64,000 bases of DNA from Aggregatibacter actinomycetemcomitans (GCA_017160915.1 JACAWG010000054.1:82147-146146); one strand, 5' to 3'; positions 47,283 to 57,016 are shown, numbered from the stretch's first letter. The notes: generated by a model from the letters alone, not told the origin. Translations and numbers: made by a program.

Positions 47283-49205
47283 TCATAAGAAGGCGAAATT
47301 TTTTTGCAACCCTTTCTTCACTTCCAACCGACAATTTGCCAGCCACGTTTTTTTATGTTGAATGTCATCGGGGCGCTTGTAATAAGCTGCCAATAAAGGA
47401 AAATCCTTCTCCCCGCTTAATTTCATTAAGCGCCGAATAGCGGGCAAGGCAAACGCCAACGGCAGGAAGAAATCGGCAAAATCCGCCAAACCTTGTCGGT
47501 CGGCTTCATTGAGCAACCAATCCGTTTCGCTTCCGGCAAATCGTGTCGCCAACGGATGCAATGAAAGGGGCAAATTGCGTTTAAATTGCTGTTCCGCCCG
47601 ACGTACCAACGCCCGTCCCTTCTCCGTTAGCGGACACAACGCCACCACGGAATAACAGCCGCTGCCCGCATCTTTGCTTTCGCTGAAATGCACCAAAATA
47701 AAACCGCACTTTTGCCAAAACGCGAGCAGTTCGGGGGTGTAACCGAAACTGACGGAAAGAAAATCTACCGCGCTTTTTTGTTTAACCTGTTCAATTAAAC
47801 GCCGCCCCAGCCCCTGTTGTTGCCAGTTAGGTTGCACGGCGATACGGGAAATGCGCAATGAGCGCAATTTGCACGTCTGTTCCAATCCCGCCTGAAAACA
47901 TAACATTTGCGCCACCAAATTGCCGCGCGGGCGACGTTGCCCGCGTCGAATTTGACGAATTAATGCGTCATCCTCAAATCCGCCCTCAGGCACAGCCCAC
48001 ACACAGCCCAGCAGGGTTTCCTGCGTCCGTGCAAGATAAAATTGTTGTTGCGGCGCATCCAATAATCGACGTAAATCCAACGGCGAGGTGCGGTAATGCG
48101 CCAAGGTCAGCAAGCCATAAACCGATTCGATTTGATGAAGCGGAATCCGCTCTTCGTAAAAAATCTGAATTTGTTCGGCAAGATTAGCATCGTAACGCGG
48201 TTGCGGCAGACGATCTTCGCAATCGCACAACAGCAATTCGTCAATAAAATGCTCCAGTTTGTCATCCGCCTGCCAACGTAGCGGACTGAACAATTCAAAA
48301 TGCCGAAAAGTGCGGTCGGTTTTCGACATGAATTTTAACAAGAAGCCCCTGCCCGTGCCTTCGTAACTGTGAATGGTCGTGGTCAGCACAATGCGTTTAA
48401 AGGCGGCAGTTAAAGCAAACAGCGTATCCAACGGGATCATCGCCGCTTCATCCACAAACAACCAATAATCCGCGAATGGTTGCGGATTTTCACCAACCTT
48501 TCGGCGCAGTTCATCGGGCGGCATAAACGGGATTTCCGTAGCGGCAAATCCATTGAAAATATTGACCGCACTTTTGTTCGGCGCCGTCAGTAGAACGGGC
48601 TGATTTTCCGCTAATTGCTGCTTGGCGAACAAGCCCGCCAAAGCGGATTTTCCCCGTCCACGCTTTGCCGTAACGATTAACATCTCCGCGTCGGATGCCG
48701 CCATTTCTCGCAATAAATGGGCTTGTTCTAAGGTCGGTTGGTGTTGTTCTGAAAGCGACGTTTCAATCTCAGGGAAGACGATCGCAGGCGGCAGATGTTG
48801 ATAAATGGGGAAGCCGTATTTTCGGATTTTTTCTTGCAGAAAGGCAATAAAGTGCGGTGTGTTTATCGGGTGTTTTTCACCGCTCCAACGCAGGCTGTCA
48901 CCATCAGGTTGCACCGCCAAATCCCGCCAATCATTGAATAACAGCAACAATGTGCCGCCTTCCGACAGCGCACCGGCGGCAATAGCGAGGGCATCTAAAT
49001 GAATGCCTTGGCGTCCATCATAAATGAGCGCGGGGAATTCGCTGCCGAGCAAATTTTTACTTTTGCTAAAAGGGAAATGCGGCTGAGAAGAAAAATGCGG
49101 TGAAACGCCGCCAATCCAGACCGCACTTTTCAGGGCGGGAACCTGTCCCCATTGGCGTGCTAACGTGGCATCGTCGCCAACGAAAAGAATTAACTGCCGC
49201 GCCAT
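47283..49205 (-). CDS. tmcA: tRNA(Met) cytidine acetyltransferase
   Basis: 640 residues. It acetylates C34 of elongator tRNA-Met using acetyl-CoA and ATP. N-terminal DUF1726 domain, RecD-like helicase domain with TAKRGRGKSALAGLF (Walker A) and LFVDEAAMIPLDTLF (Walker B), then a GNAT domain with RISRIAVQPNWQQQGLGRRLIEQ and a tRNA-binding C-terminal tail. Starts three bases after the lipoprotein gene, so both are one unit. Uptake signals lie inside. Confidence 0.95.
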   Translation of the reverse strand: MARQLILFVGDDATLARQWGQVPALKSAVWIGGVSPHFSSQPHFPFSKSKNLLGSEFPALIYDGRQGIHLDALAIAAGALSEGGTLLLLFNDWRDLAVQPDGDSLRWSGEKHPINTPHFIAFLQEKIRKYGFPIYQHLPPAIVFPEIETSLSEQHQPTLEQAHLLREMAASDAEMLIVTAKRGRGKSALAGLFAKQQLAENQPVLLTAPNKSAVNIFNGFAATEIPFMPPDELRRKVGENPQPFADYWLFVDEAAMIPLDTLFALTAAFKRIVLTTTIHSYEGTGRGFLLKFMSKTDRTFRHFELFSPLRWQADDKLEHFIDELLLCDCEDRLPQPRYDANLAEQIQIFYEERIPLHQIESVYGLLTLAHYRTSPLDLRRLLDAPQQQFYLARTQETLLGCVWAVPEGGFEDDALIRQIRRGQRRPRGNLVAQMLCFQAGLEQTCKLRSLRISRIAVQPNWQQQGLGRRLIEQVKQKSAVDFLSVSFGYTPELLAFWQKCGFILVHFSESKDAGSGCYSVVALCPLTEKGRALVRRAEQQFKRNLPLSLHPLATRFAGSETDWLLNEADRQGLADFADFFLPLAFALPAIRRLMKLSGEKDFPLLAAYYKRPDDIQHKKTWLANCRLEVKKGLQKNFAFL

Positions 49206-49208
49206 AGT

Positions 49209-49895
49209 TTACCAACCCCGAGAATACGGATCCGTCCAATCTACACTGAGGTTTTTATTGCTTTTATAAAGCGGTTCGCTTTCGCCACGGATTCGGCGCT
49301 CAATAGATTCCTGTTGCGTGTGAAAACGACGGAACGCGTCATCCATGGTTTGTCGTTGCTGCTGCATTTGGTTTTCAACGGAACGGCTGTCCCCCGCCAA
49401 GCCTTGTTGGCGTTTGCGTTCGTTGAGACGATCGCGAAAATGCCGTTTCAAATCGCGACATTCAAATTCGCGAATGTTGTTCACATCGTGATTGCGTTGT
49501 TGATATTTAAATTGAAAATAATCGTAAGAGGACTGATCGTCAAAAATTGTACGCGCCGACGCTTTGCCCACAATTTTCGCCAGTTCGTCATTGATCATGT
49601 CTTTTAATAAGCGTTTTTCAAGGGCGGTAACGCGTTCGTCCGATTGCTTGCCCAATTCCGGCAACAGGCAATATTCCAGGTTATTTTTGGCTAAAACGAA
49701 CTTTTCCATGTCTTCCGTGGAAATTTTGTATTTCGGCTCATGCGTACGGCGGGTGCGGAAAACGGCATCCTCTTCATCGTCATCATACTGCACGGAAGGC
49801 GCCGGATAACCGGGTTCAAATTGTGGATAAGGATAATACCCCACGCAGGCGGTTAAGACCGAAATCGGTAAAACAAGTAAGCATTTTTTTAACAT
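49209..49895 (-). CDS. Putative lipoprotein of unknown function
   Basis: 228 residues. Lipobox ISVLTAC gives a lipidated C17; the next residues VGYYPYPQ do not contain the Asp+2 inner-membrane retention signal, so outer-membrane sorting is likely. The mature part is hydrophilic and largely helical with many Arg, Lys, Glu and Gln (MQQQRQTMDDAFRRFH), and coiled-coil parts near the C-terminus. Precedes tmcA with a 3-base gap. I do not recognise the family. Confidence 0.75.
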   Translation of the reverse strand: MLKKCLLVLPISVLTACVGYYPYPQFEPGYPAPSVQYDDDEEDAVFRTRRTHEPKYKISTEDMEKFVLAKNNLEYCLLPELGKQSDERVTALEKRLLKDMINDELAKIVGKASARTIFDDQSSYDYFQFKYQQRNHDVNNIREFECRDLKRHFRDRLNERKRQQGLAGDSRSVENQMQQQRQTMDDAFRRFHTQQESIERRIRGESEPLYKSNKNLSVDWTDPYSRGW

Positions 49896-50040
49896 GATAT
49901 TCCTTTAGGTTGAAATAAGTGAATCAATAGCTGCCTTGCTGTCGCCGCCCAAGAGGGCTGAATTAGGCGTGAAAACGGAAGCAAGAATGCCCGTTTGACC
50001 TTATTTTGCCGAAATGGTTTTATGTTTTCCCGCTTTTTTC

Positions 50041-50505
50041 TTACTTCTCGCTCAAATACGGATCGGCAAAGCCAAGCCCCGTCATAATTTGCGTTTCCAG
50101 ACTTTCCATTTCTTCCGCTTCGTCATCGTCAATATGATCGTAACCAAGCAAATGCAAACTGCCGTGCACCACCATGTGCGCCCAATGCGCCATAAGCGGT
50201 TTGTCTTGCTCTTGGGCTTCGCGCTCCACCACTTGACGGCAAATCACCAAATCGCCCAATAAGGGCAGCTCCACTTCGTCGGGGCATTCAAAGGGAAAAG
50301 AAAGCACATTGGTCGGGCGATCTTTGCCGCGATAATTGAGATTTAACCCGTGGCTTTCCGCTTCGTCCACAATGCGTACGGTCATTTCCACTTCGTCGCT
50401 TTGCGGTTGTACCGCCACCGTTGCCCATTGCTCAATTTGCGCCGCCGTTGGCAAGCCATTTTCATCTTCGCAGGCGATTTGTAAATCAATAATCATCTTA
50501 CCCAT
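50041..50505 (-). CDS. ybeY: Endoribonuclease YbeY
   Basis: 154 residues. The UPF0054 zinc motif H-G-x-L-H-L-x-G-Y-D-H is complete ([17 protein letters not shown]). It acts in 16S rRNA 3'-end maturation and ribosome quality control. The start overlaps the end of phoH by eight bases, as in the E. coli ybeZ-ybeY pair; translation is coupled. Confidence 0.96.
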   Translation of the reverse strand: MGKMIIDLQIACEDENGLPTAAQIEQWATVAVQPQSDEVEMTVRIVDEAESHGLNLNYRGKDRPTNVLSFPFECPDEVELPLLGDLVICRQVVEREAQEQDKPLMAHWAHMVVHGSLHLLGYDHIDDDEAEEMESLETQIMTGLGFADPYLSEK

Positions 50506-51613
50506 GTTGTTCCCCTAAATTCATTGCCATTTCCGACCGCACTTTTTCTTCCCGCTCCGCTTTGCGCTGTTCCGCCAATGCCTGACGGCGGATTTCTTCC
50601 TGCGCGTCCCAGGCGTCATACGCCTGCACCACTTTGGCAACCACCGGATGGCGCACAATATCTTTGCTGTCAAAATAGTTAAAACTCAACTCCTCCACGC
50701 CGGACAGCACTTCAATAGCGTGACGCAGTCCGGATTTTTGCGAACGCGGCAGGTCGATTTGGGTAATGTCCCCGGTGATCACCGCTTTGGAATTAAAACC
50801 AATACGGGTTAAAAACATTTTCATTTGTTCAACCGTCGTATTTTGGCTTTCATCCAAAATAATAAAGCTGTCATTTAAGGTGCGCCCGCGCATATACGCC
50901 AACGGCGCAATTTCAATAACATTGCGCTCCATCAATTTTTGTACGCGCTCAAACCCCAACATTTCAAACAAGGCATCATATAAAGGACGCAAATAAGGTT
51001 CGATTTTTTGCCCTAAATCTCCCGGCAGGAATCCGAGTTTTTCCCCTGCTTCCACGGCGGGACGGGTCAACAAAATGCGACGAATTTCCTGTCGTTCTAA
51101 GGCTTCTACCGCTGCTGCTACGGCTAAAAAAGTCTTCCCCGTGCCGGCAGGCCCGATACCGAAACTGATGTCATAACGCAAAATATTGTGCAAATACTGA
51201 ATTTGATTCGGTCCGCGCGGTTTGATTAAGCCGCGTTTGGTTTTAATCGTGGTGCTATACACCTTGCTTTCTGCGCGGAAAGGTTCTTCAGCGTCTTGTT
51301 CCAACACACGGCTTTCCATTAACGCCATGTGTACGTCTTCCAAATCCAATTCCTTGATCTGCCCTCGTACCGGCGCTGTTTGCGCATATAAATCACGCAG
51401 TAAATCCACCGCACTTTGCACGATTTTATGAAAATGCGCCGGCGGATTTTCGCCTTGTGGTTGTACGGTAAAGGTAAAGCCACGACGGGCGATAGAAAGG
51501 TTGAAATGTTTTTCAATTAAAGAAAGGTGTGCATCCCCCGCCCCGCACAAGGAACGTAAACGCTCGTTATCCTGCGGTTCAAGGTCGAAAGTTTGGCTAA
51601 ATTGTTCGTTCAA
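50498..51613 (-). CDS. ybeZ: PhoH-like ATPase YbeZ
   Basis: 371 residues. N-terminal KH-like region, then a PhoH ATPase core: [21 protein letters not shown] (Walker A), [18 protein letters not shown] (Walker B) and [11 protein letters not shown]. It interacts with YbeY in RNA metabolism. Charged C-terminal tail ([16 protein letters not shown]). ATG at 51613. Confidence 0.94.
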   Translation of the reverse strand: MNEQFSQTFDLEPQDNERLRSLCGAGDAHLSLIEKHFNLSIARRGFTFTVQPQGENPPAHFHKIVQSAVDLLRDLYAQTAPVRGQIKELDLEDVHMALMESRVLEQDAEEPFRAESKVYSTTIKTKRGLIKPRGPNQIQYLHNILRYDISFGIGPAGTGKTFLAVAAAVEALERQEIRRILLTRPAVEAGEKLGFLPGDLGQKIEPYLRPLYDALFEMLGFERVQKLMERNVIEIAPLAYMRGRTLNDSFIILDESQNTTVEQMKMFLTRIGFNSKAVITGDITQIDLPRSQKSGLRHAIEVLSGVEELSFNYFDSKDIVRHPVVAKVVQAYDAWDAQEEIRRQALAEQRKAEREEKVRSEMAMNLGEQHG

Positions 51614-52145
51614 AATCCTGCCTCAAAGGTGAGTAAAAAAGTGGTTGACAATATAGCACAATTTGAAAAAGAAGAGATGAAAACCCATCGTTTGACGCTT
51701 AAAGCGCAAAATTGATTTATTGCAAATAATTCTCTTTTAGAAAAAATAAGCAATTTTGATTTGGTTGAAAAATGTAAAAACATTACATCTCCTCAAAATT
51801 AATAGGGAATAAATTAATCCATGTTTAAATTTACATCTATTTAAACGGCTTTTTGTAATTAAGGTTAAAATTTGTAAATTTACTGTAAAACCAACCAAAC
51901 CAGCCAAAGTGACAGCACTTACAATCAGACATAACATATTGTTAATAAACACCTTACAACAACCAAAATATGCTGCCCTATATAACGATTTTCCTATTTT
52001 GAAAAATTTGCATTTTAATTTTTCAGGACTATAATGCACCTCGTTTATTTAATTACACAAACTTATTAAATAAATGACATTAATTCTGAATAAAGAATTT
52101 TTAAATTTTATTTTCTACAAACAAAAAAACTAGGAGCATTAAAAA
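51614..52145. other. 532-bp AT-rich region upstream of the tad locus
   Basis: No convincing gene; the longest minus-strand frame (51737-52039) has no ribosome site or family likeness. It contains the phoH promoter area at the left, an inverted repeat ATGTAA-AAACA-TTACAT (51772-51788), a GTAAATTTAC palindrome near 51876, and a sigma-70 type promoter before flp-1. The size and composition suggest a regulated or silenced promoter (for example H-NS-like binding), which remains inference. Confidence 0.6.
52008..52035 (+). promoter_or_regulatory. Candidate tad (flp-1) promoter
   Basis: TTGCAT (52008-52013), 16-base spacer, consensus TATAAT (52030-52035). Transcription would begin near 52042, giving a leader of about 100 bases to the flp-1 ATG. 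The -10 is perfect and in the right place. Confidence 0.6.
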
Positions 52146-52376
52146 ATGTTAAATACTTTAACCACTAAAGCGTATATCAAAGCAACCGAAGCATTCCGTT
52201 CTTTCAAAAACAGCCAACAAGGTGTAACTGCAATTGAATACGGTTTGATCGCTATTGCAGTAGCAGTATTGATTGTCGCTGTATTCTATAATGACGAAGG
52301 CTTCATTCAAGTATTGAAGAAAAAATTCAACAGCGACTTGGTAAGCCGCATCAACAATGCAGCAACCAGCTTATAA
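52146..52376 (+). CDS. flp-1: Flp-1 major pilin prepilin
   Basis: 76 residues. Type IVb prepilin: 26-residue leader ending in NSQQG, cleavage by TadV before VTAIEYGLIAIAVAVLIVAVFY, with the glutamate at mature position 5 and the Flp motif tyrosine after it. The mature pilin (about 50 residues) makes the bundled adhesive fibrils. AGGAG at 52132-52136. A hairpin follows (52397-52422), which could let flp-1 be made in excess. Confidence 0.97.
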   Translation: MLNTLTTKAYIKATEAFRSFKNSQQGVTAIEYGLIAIAVAVLIVAVFYNDEGFIQVLKKKFNSDLVSRINNAATSL

Positions 52377-52396
52377 TTAAGTTTGATTTACTCTCT

Positions 52397-52422
52397 GGTT
52401 AGTCCCTTCAATGGGGCTAACC
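52397..52422 (+). terminator. Hairpin between flp-1 and flp-2, probable partial terminator
   Basis: GGTTAG-T-CCC (52397-52406) pairs with GGG-G-CTAACC (52413-52422), one T-G pair inside, followed by TTGTTGCTTT. Moderate tail, so read-through into the long tad operon is expected. Confidence 0.65.
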
Positions 52423-52462
52423 TTGTTGCTTTAAGTTTAAATGTACTTTGGGGTTACTTTTA

Positions 52463-52663
52463 TTGGATAGTAATCTTTCTTTTAATCAATTTTATAAAAG
52501 TCAACAGGGAGCGACCTCTATTGAATATGGGTTGGCTGCAATTGCAATGGCTGTTCTTTTAGTTGCGATATTAATCGGAGATGACACTTTCATTAAGGCA
52601 TTAACCGATAAATATTCCGTCCTTGCCAGCAAAGTAGTCGAGGCTGTAATCGGTACAGGTTAA
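52463..52663 (+). CDS. flp-2: Flp-2 prepilin
   Basis: 66 residues if started at the TTG at 52463, with GGGG (52450-52453) nine bases upstream. Another TTG at 52448 adds five residues, and there is no ATG. Leader ends at KSQQG; mature part ATSIEYGLAAIAMAVLLVAIL carries the Flp motif. In Aggregatibacter the second pilin is not needed for fibrils as far as I recall. The non-ATG start suggests low expression compared with flp-1. It begins about 40 bases after the hairpin and is 14 bases from tadV. Confidence 0.85.
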   Translation: MDSNLSFNQFYKSQQGATSIEYGLAAIAMAVLLVAILIGDDTFIKALTDKYSVLASKVVEAVIGTG

Positions 52664-52677
52664 TATGATGACATAAA

Positions 52678-53106
52678 ATGAACTGGCTTATTGATATATT
52701 AGTAATTATCACTTTTCTACTGTTAATCACTTTGTCTATTACCGATATTCGTTCCCGAATCATCAGTAATCGGATTGTCCTTCTTTTACTAATTATCACT
52801 ATCCCACTCAGTTTATTAAAATATCAAACCATATTCATCGTTCCTGCCTTATGCGCCCTTGCAATCGGTTTTTTACTCTTCACGTTAAATGTTATCGGCG
52901 CCGGAGATGTGAAACTTATTGCCGTGTTGATGTTGATGATTCCCAATGACGAAATTTTTCCTTTTTTCTTTTTTACAACATTTGCAGGATTAGGACTAAT
53001 TATTATCGGTTGGTTATTTTTCCGTAAATCAATTAAAGAAAATGGCTTGCCTTATGGCGTAGCAATAAGCCTTGGCTTTATGACAAACCTAGTCTTATCA
53101 AATTAA
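52678..53106 (+). CDS. tadV: Flp prepilin peptidase TadV
   Basis: 142 residues, a short type IV prepilin peptidase (A24 family) with about five membrane segments. The two catalytic aspartates are in SITDIRSRIISNRIV and NVIGAGDVKLIAVL. It cleaves Flp pilins and the TadE/TadF pseudopilins; the N-methylation domain of PilD is absent, as usual for TadV. Fourteen bases after flp-2. Confidence 0.94.
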   Translation: MNWLIDILVIITFLLLITLSITDIRSRIISNRIVLLLLIITIPLSLLKYQTIFIVPALCALAIGFLLFTLNVIGAGDVKLIAVLMLMIPNDEIFPFFFFTTFAGLGLIIIGWLFFRKSIKENGLPYGVAISLGFMTNLVLSN

Positions 53107-53152
53107 TTTGATAAGCAATCACTTTACTTTATTAAAACAATAAGGGTAAAAA

Positions 53153-53980
53153 ATGAATTATAGAACGCTCTTGATTATTTCAGTGCTTACGCTGGCTGTT
53201 GGTATTGGCGGAATCATGTTCATGCCAACCGGTGGAGAGACTACTGAAAATCAACAAACCACCATAACAAACCAACCGGAAGCGCAAGCGGACAAAAAAC
53301 CGGAAAAATTGATTCTAACTGCAGAATTAAAAAATGATGTAGATAAAGGTCGTTTGTTACAAGCCGACGACTATATACTTAATGAAATTTCTGTTGAGGA
53401 AGATAGCCCGTTAGTTGCTAACGACTTGAGAGACGCCGTATCCAAAAACGGTATTCAAGGATTACAAGGCTATTTAATGGCAGAAAACATGAGAGCGGGT
53501 TCATTCCTTTCCAATAAATCAATCATTTCGCCAAATGACCCGAGATTCTTTACCTCCAGCTTAGATCCAAACCAAGAAGTTGCATACCGTGTTTATATTA
53601 AATCGGGCGATGACTATATTTTAAATACCATTGCCGGTGGTGATTATATCGCTGTTTATAGTCAACAGATTTCCGCAGACACCCGTAATACTTATGATCG
53701 TAAAGACCTAGTCAAAGTATTAGGAAAAGTATTGGTCCTACAAGCTAAAAGTTTTGCCGCTTCAACAAATGAAAGCGCACCGGAATCAGAAAAAGCCGCT
53801 GATGGAATCCCAAATAACCAAGAATATGCCGGTTATGTGGCATTAAAAGTCACTGCAGACCAAGCGAAAAAATTCTATTCGTTGGATAGAGAATCAAAAT
53901 TAATCATATTACCTGCCGAAAATAATACGCAAGAAATTGATTCACGCGGTGTATTTATCAGAAAATTAAGAGGTCAATAA
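53153..53980 (+). CDS. rcpC: Tad pilus assembly protein RcpC (CpaB family)
   Basis: 275 residues. An N-terminal membrane segment (MNYRTLLIISVLTLAVGIGGIMF) and an SAF-type domain with ADDYILNEISVEED, then LMAENMRAGSFLSNKSIIS and a beta-rich periplasmic C-terminus. RcpC/CpaB may help to place the secretin RcpA and modify pilin. Followed one base later by rcpA. Confidence 0.9.
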   Translation: MNYRTLLIISVLTLAVGIGGIMFMPTGGETTENQQTTITNQPEAQADKKPEKLILTAELKNDVDKGRLLQADDYILNEISVEEDSPLVANDLRDAVSKNGIQGLQGYLMAENMRAGSFLSNKSIISPNDPRFFTSSLDPNQEVAYRVYIKSGDDYILNTIAGGDYIAVYSQQISADTRNTYDRKDLVKVLGKVLVLQAKSFAASTNESAPESEKAADGIPNNQEYAGYVALKVTADQAKKFYSLDRESKLIILPAENNTQEIDSRGVFIRKLRGQ

Positions 53981-53981
53981 G

Positions 53982-55364
53982 ATGCTGAATTGGAATCATG
54001 CTTTTAGCAAAAAACAATTAGTATGCTACGCAGTGCTCGGGACAATGTTCTCGTTAAATGCTTACGCGCAGAACTTTTCTTTAGAAAAAGGTGCGACACA
54101 GTTAATTCAAACTAAAGAAAAAATCGATACGATTTTTGTCTCTTCCCCAAATGTTGCCGACTATGAAATTTTAGACGACAACACTTTTATCATTTATGCA
54201 AAAGATGAAGGTAAAGCAGAAGTGACTGCATTTGGTGCGGACGGTCGTCCTTTGACATCCGATACCGTCAATGTGGATTCTGTTGTTACCAATATTGCCG
54301 ATACCAATAAACAACTAAAAACTCATTTCCCGAACACAAATCTTTCTGTAAAGAAAGTGGGTAAAGCCTATGTGATTGAAGGGAAAGCCCGTACACAAGA
54401 AGAAAGTGATGAAGTGCGTCGTATCGTCGGTGAAGCGTTAGGAACCGGCAGAAAAGTCACTGAAACCAAATTAGGTAATGAAAGTATTCCTTTCTTGGAC
54501 AAATATAGTTATGAAGGCGTTGTTGATCACTCTAATATTAATGATACAACGCAAATCAATGTAAAACTTACCGTTGTTGAAGTAAATAAAAAGCTTTCTG
54601 AAGCGATGGGGATTAACTGGAGCCATGTTGCCGGAAGTGGTCCATTACTTGGCGGTAATTTCAGCGCAGCCGGTGGCTTCAATGGTACTCAAGGGGTATT
54701 ACGTTTAGATGCAAGAGGCATTTCTGCATTTATTAATGCTTTAGATAACCAGAGCAACGGTAAAATTTTGGCAGAACCAAATATTTCTATGCTATCCGGT
54801 GAAACAGCCGACATTTTAGTCGGTGGTGAAATTCCATTTGCACAGCGTGATAAAGAAGGTTCTCCAACAATTATCTATAAAGAATTCGGGGTTAAATTGG
54901 CTGTTGCCGCTAAATTGCAAAAAAATAACCGTATTCGCTTAGTGTTGGATCAATCTGTAAGTACACTTGCAGGTAACTATAATTTTGAAGGAATCGGTAA
55001 TATTCCTTACTTTGATACCCGTCGCGCTAAATCCCTATTTGAGGTAGCTAACGGTGAAAGCTTTATTATCGGTGGCTTATTCAGCTCAAACGATGTTGAG
55101 GGCATCAATAAAGTTCCTTTGTTAGGTGACATTCCTATTTTAGGTTCATTCTTCCGTAATGCTTCTACTAATCGTGAGAAAAAAGAATTGGTTATCGTAG
55201 CGACAGTAAACGTCGTTAAACCGGTAGAAGAAAAAGATATCGTTTATCCTGATTTTGAACAAACCGGCACAATGGAGAGATTCTTCCATACAACTCCATT
55301 AAAAAATGTTTATCATAAAACATTAACGTCTAACTTCTTAAAAAATAGTGGGTTTATTCAATGA
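53982..55364 (+). CDS. rcpA: Outer membrane secretin RcpA
   Basis: 460 residues. Signal peptide to about 29 (LGTMFSLNAYA|QNF). An N-terminal BON/N0-like domain (VSSPNVADYEILDDNTFIIYAKDEGK) precedes the secretin core with KILAEPNISMLSGETADILVGGEIPFAQ and the conserved VPLLGDIPILGSFFR near the end. It forms the multimeric outer-membrane channel for the Flp pilus. It overlaps rcpB by four bases. Confidence 0.95.
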   Translation: MLNWNHAFSKKQLVCYAVLGTMFSLNAYAQNFSLEKGATQLIQTKEKIDTIFVSSPNVADYEILDDNTFIIYAKDEGKAEVTAFGADGRPLTSDTVNVDSVVTNIADTNKQLKTHFPNTNLSVKKVGKAYVIEGKARTQEESDEVRRIVGEALGTGRKVTETKLGNESIPFLDKYSYEGVVDHSNINDTTQINVKLTVVEVNKKLSEAMGINWSHVAGSGPLLGGNFSAAGGFNGTQGVLRLDARGISAFINALDNQSNGKILAEPNISMLSGETADILVGGEIPFAQRDKEGSPTIIYKEFGVKLAVAAKLQKNNRIRLVLDQSVSTLAGNYNFEGIGNIPYFDTRRAKSLFEVANGESFIIGGLFSSNDVEGINKVPLLGDIPILGSFFRNASTNREKKELVIVATVNVVKPVEEKDIVYPDFEQTGTMERFFHTTPLKNVYHKTLTSNFLKNSGFIQ

Positions 55365-55864
55365 GAAAATTAGTTATTACGGCCTCTATTGTATTGGCCT
55401 CAATTATGGCTCCGACAACAACATTTGCGATTAATGAACTCGTTAACGATACAACCGTTGCTCAGCCAACACAAAACAGCGAATTTAACCGCACGCAATT
55501 AGTTAACCGTTACGCATTACCGGATTATTCTAATGTTAGTTATGCCAATATCTATCAATCTGTCATTCGCGATATCGGCAGTAATCAACAAAAACAAGTG
55601 AATATTGTTTGGCGTGATGCAACAGCCAAAAAAGCGGCTGCAAAAATTCGTGCAAAATTGATTAAAGATGGTGTTAACAGCAAGTCTATTTTTATTGAGA
55701 AAAAAGCACACAAAACGACGACTTACCCAATTTATATTGAGGTAGCACAAATTGCGCCAAAAACAACACGTTGCCCATTACGCACCGGAGAAGTGGTATT
55801 TTGGAATTCCAATGAAACTTCCTGTGCAATTAACAGCAATCAACGTGTTCAATTGAAATATTAA
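55361..55864 (+). CDS. rcpB: Tad pilus outer-membrane-associated protein RcpB
   Basis: 167 residues with a signal peptide (MRKLVITASIVLASIMAPTTTFA|INE). RcpB works with RcpA at the outer membrane in Aggregatibacter, perhaps in gating or stabilising the secretin. There is little conservation outside the group, so the identity rests on position between rcpA and tadZ and on size. The start overlaps the rcpA stop (ATGA). Confidence 0.88.
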   Translation: MRKLVITASIVLASIMAPTTTFAINELVNDTTVAQPTQNSEFNRTQLVNRYALPDYSNVSYANIYQSVIRDIGSNQQKQVNIVWRDATAKKAAAKIRAKLIKDGVNSKSIFIEKKAHKTTTYPIYIEVAQIAPKTTRCPLRTGEVVFWNSNETSCAINSNQRVQLKY

Positions 55865-55878
55865 TAAAAGGTATTTGT

Positions 55879-57000
55879 ATGTTATTACTGGATCAAGAAA
55901 CAATTACAATTGACAGTGCACGTACCATCACCATTGTCTCGAACCGCGACAACATCCAAGGAGAGGTCGCACAGATCTTGCGTACTCGTGGTCTTGAAAA
56001 TATTGAAATTATTAAAAAGGATTTTTTTGAATCATCTGATGAAATTTCATTTTCAGCAGAAGACACTGTTGGTGTAATTATCGACATAACCCACGAAACC
56101 AACTTAAAAACCATTGTTGAGCGCGTATTTAGCGCCGTTCCGCAAAATGTTTGGTGTTGTGTTATCGGTGATAGTGACTCGATTTCCTTATCTCAAAAAC
56201 TATTAGAAGAGGGTATTCTTTACTTCAATTCCCACTCTCAATTAAGCCAAATGGTTGAAAAAATCATTTCCGGTGTAAATGTTCCGAGAGTGAGAGATAC
56301 GGTAAAAATTGCCGTGTTGAGCTGTAAAGGTGGTATTGGCGCGAGTTTAATCAGTTCACATATTGCTAATGAAATTGTCGTAAATAAGAAAATCCCTGTG
56401 TTATTAGCACAAGGTCCGAATGGCTCTCAAGATTTGGATTTATTATTTGACAAAAAGATTTCCGGAAGCATTGCTGAATATGCATTAAACTTTGATCTGT
56501 ACAACGGTAATTTATTTGAATTAACACCTGCAAGTACTGAAAAATATAACTTTATCATCTATGACCAGCCAATCTATAACGTTAAAAAAGATAACTTTGT
56601 AAACTTTTTAGAAAGCTACAATAGTTTTGTTTTAGTTGTAGAAAGAAAAATCGGATCATTACGTTTAGCAAAACAATTCCTAGATGAATGCGAACGTGTT
56701 CGCAGTACGACAGGAAAACCGATTCGTACTTTTATCTGTATTTCTGATAGCAGAATGGAAACATCTAAGCTAATGGCAAAAAAAGATATTGAAACATTAG
56801 TCGGTTCCCAGGTAGATGCCGTGATTCCATTTGTGAAAGATACGAATACAAAAACAGTATTAGGCATTAATTTAGGTCGTAATGGTAAGAAAGAAATTAA
56901 CTCACTAATGTTAAAAGTTATTGGTGCAATATCGCGTAATAGCAAACCGAAAGAGAAACAGAGTTCAATTTCTTCATTTTTTGCAAAACTCATTAAATAA
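55879..57000 (+). CDS. tadZ: Tad pilus polar localisation ATPase-like protein TadZ
   Basis: 373 residues. N-terminal receiver-like atypical domain (about 1-135), then a ParA/MinD-type domain from about 145. The Walker A site is changed: VLSCKGGIGASLIS lacks the GKT of ParA (KGGIGAS). Known TadZ proteins have such altered P-loops and act as spatial hubs that recruit the pilus machinery to the pole. Located 14 bases after rcpB. Confidence 0.93.
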   Translation: MLLLDQETITIDSARTITIVSNRDNIQGEVAQILRTRGLENIEIIKKDFFESSDEISFSAEDTVGVIIDITHETNLKTIVERVFSAVPQNVWCCVIGDSDSISLSQKLLEEGILYFNSHSQLSQMVEKIISGVNVPRVRDTVKIAVLSCKGGIGASLISSHIANEIVVNKKIPVLLAQGPNGSQDLDLLFDKKISGSIAEYALNFDLYNGNLFELTPASTEKYNFIIYDQPIYNVKKDNFVNFLESYNSFVLVVERKIGSLRLAKQFLDECERVRSTTGKPIRTFICISDSRMETSKLMAKKDIETLVGSQVDAVIPFVKDTNTKTVLGINLGRNGKKEINSLMLKVIGAISRNSKPKEKQSSISSFFAKLIK

Positions 57001-57016
57001 TAAGTAGTGACTACAC

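Noticed and set aside
51737-52039. Minus-strand 100-codon frame upstream of flp-1
   Set aside because: No ribosome site, biased by AT-rich DNA and covers the tad promoter.
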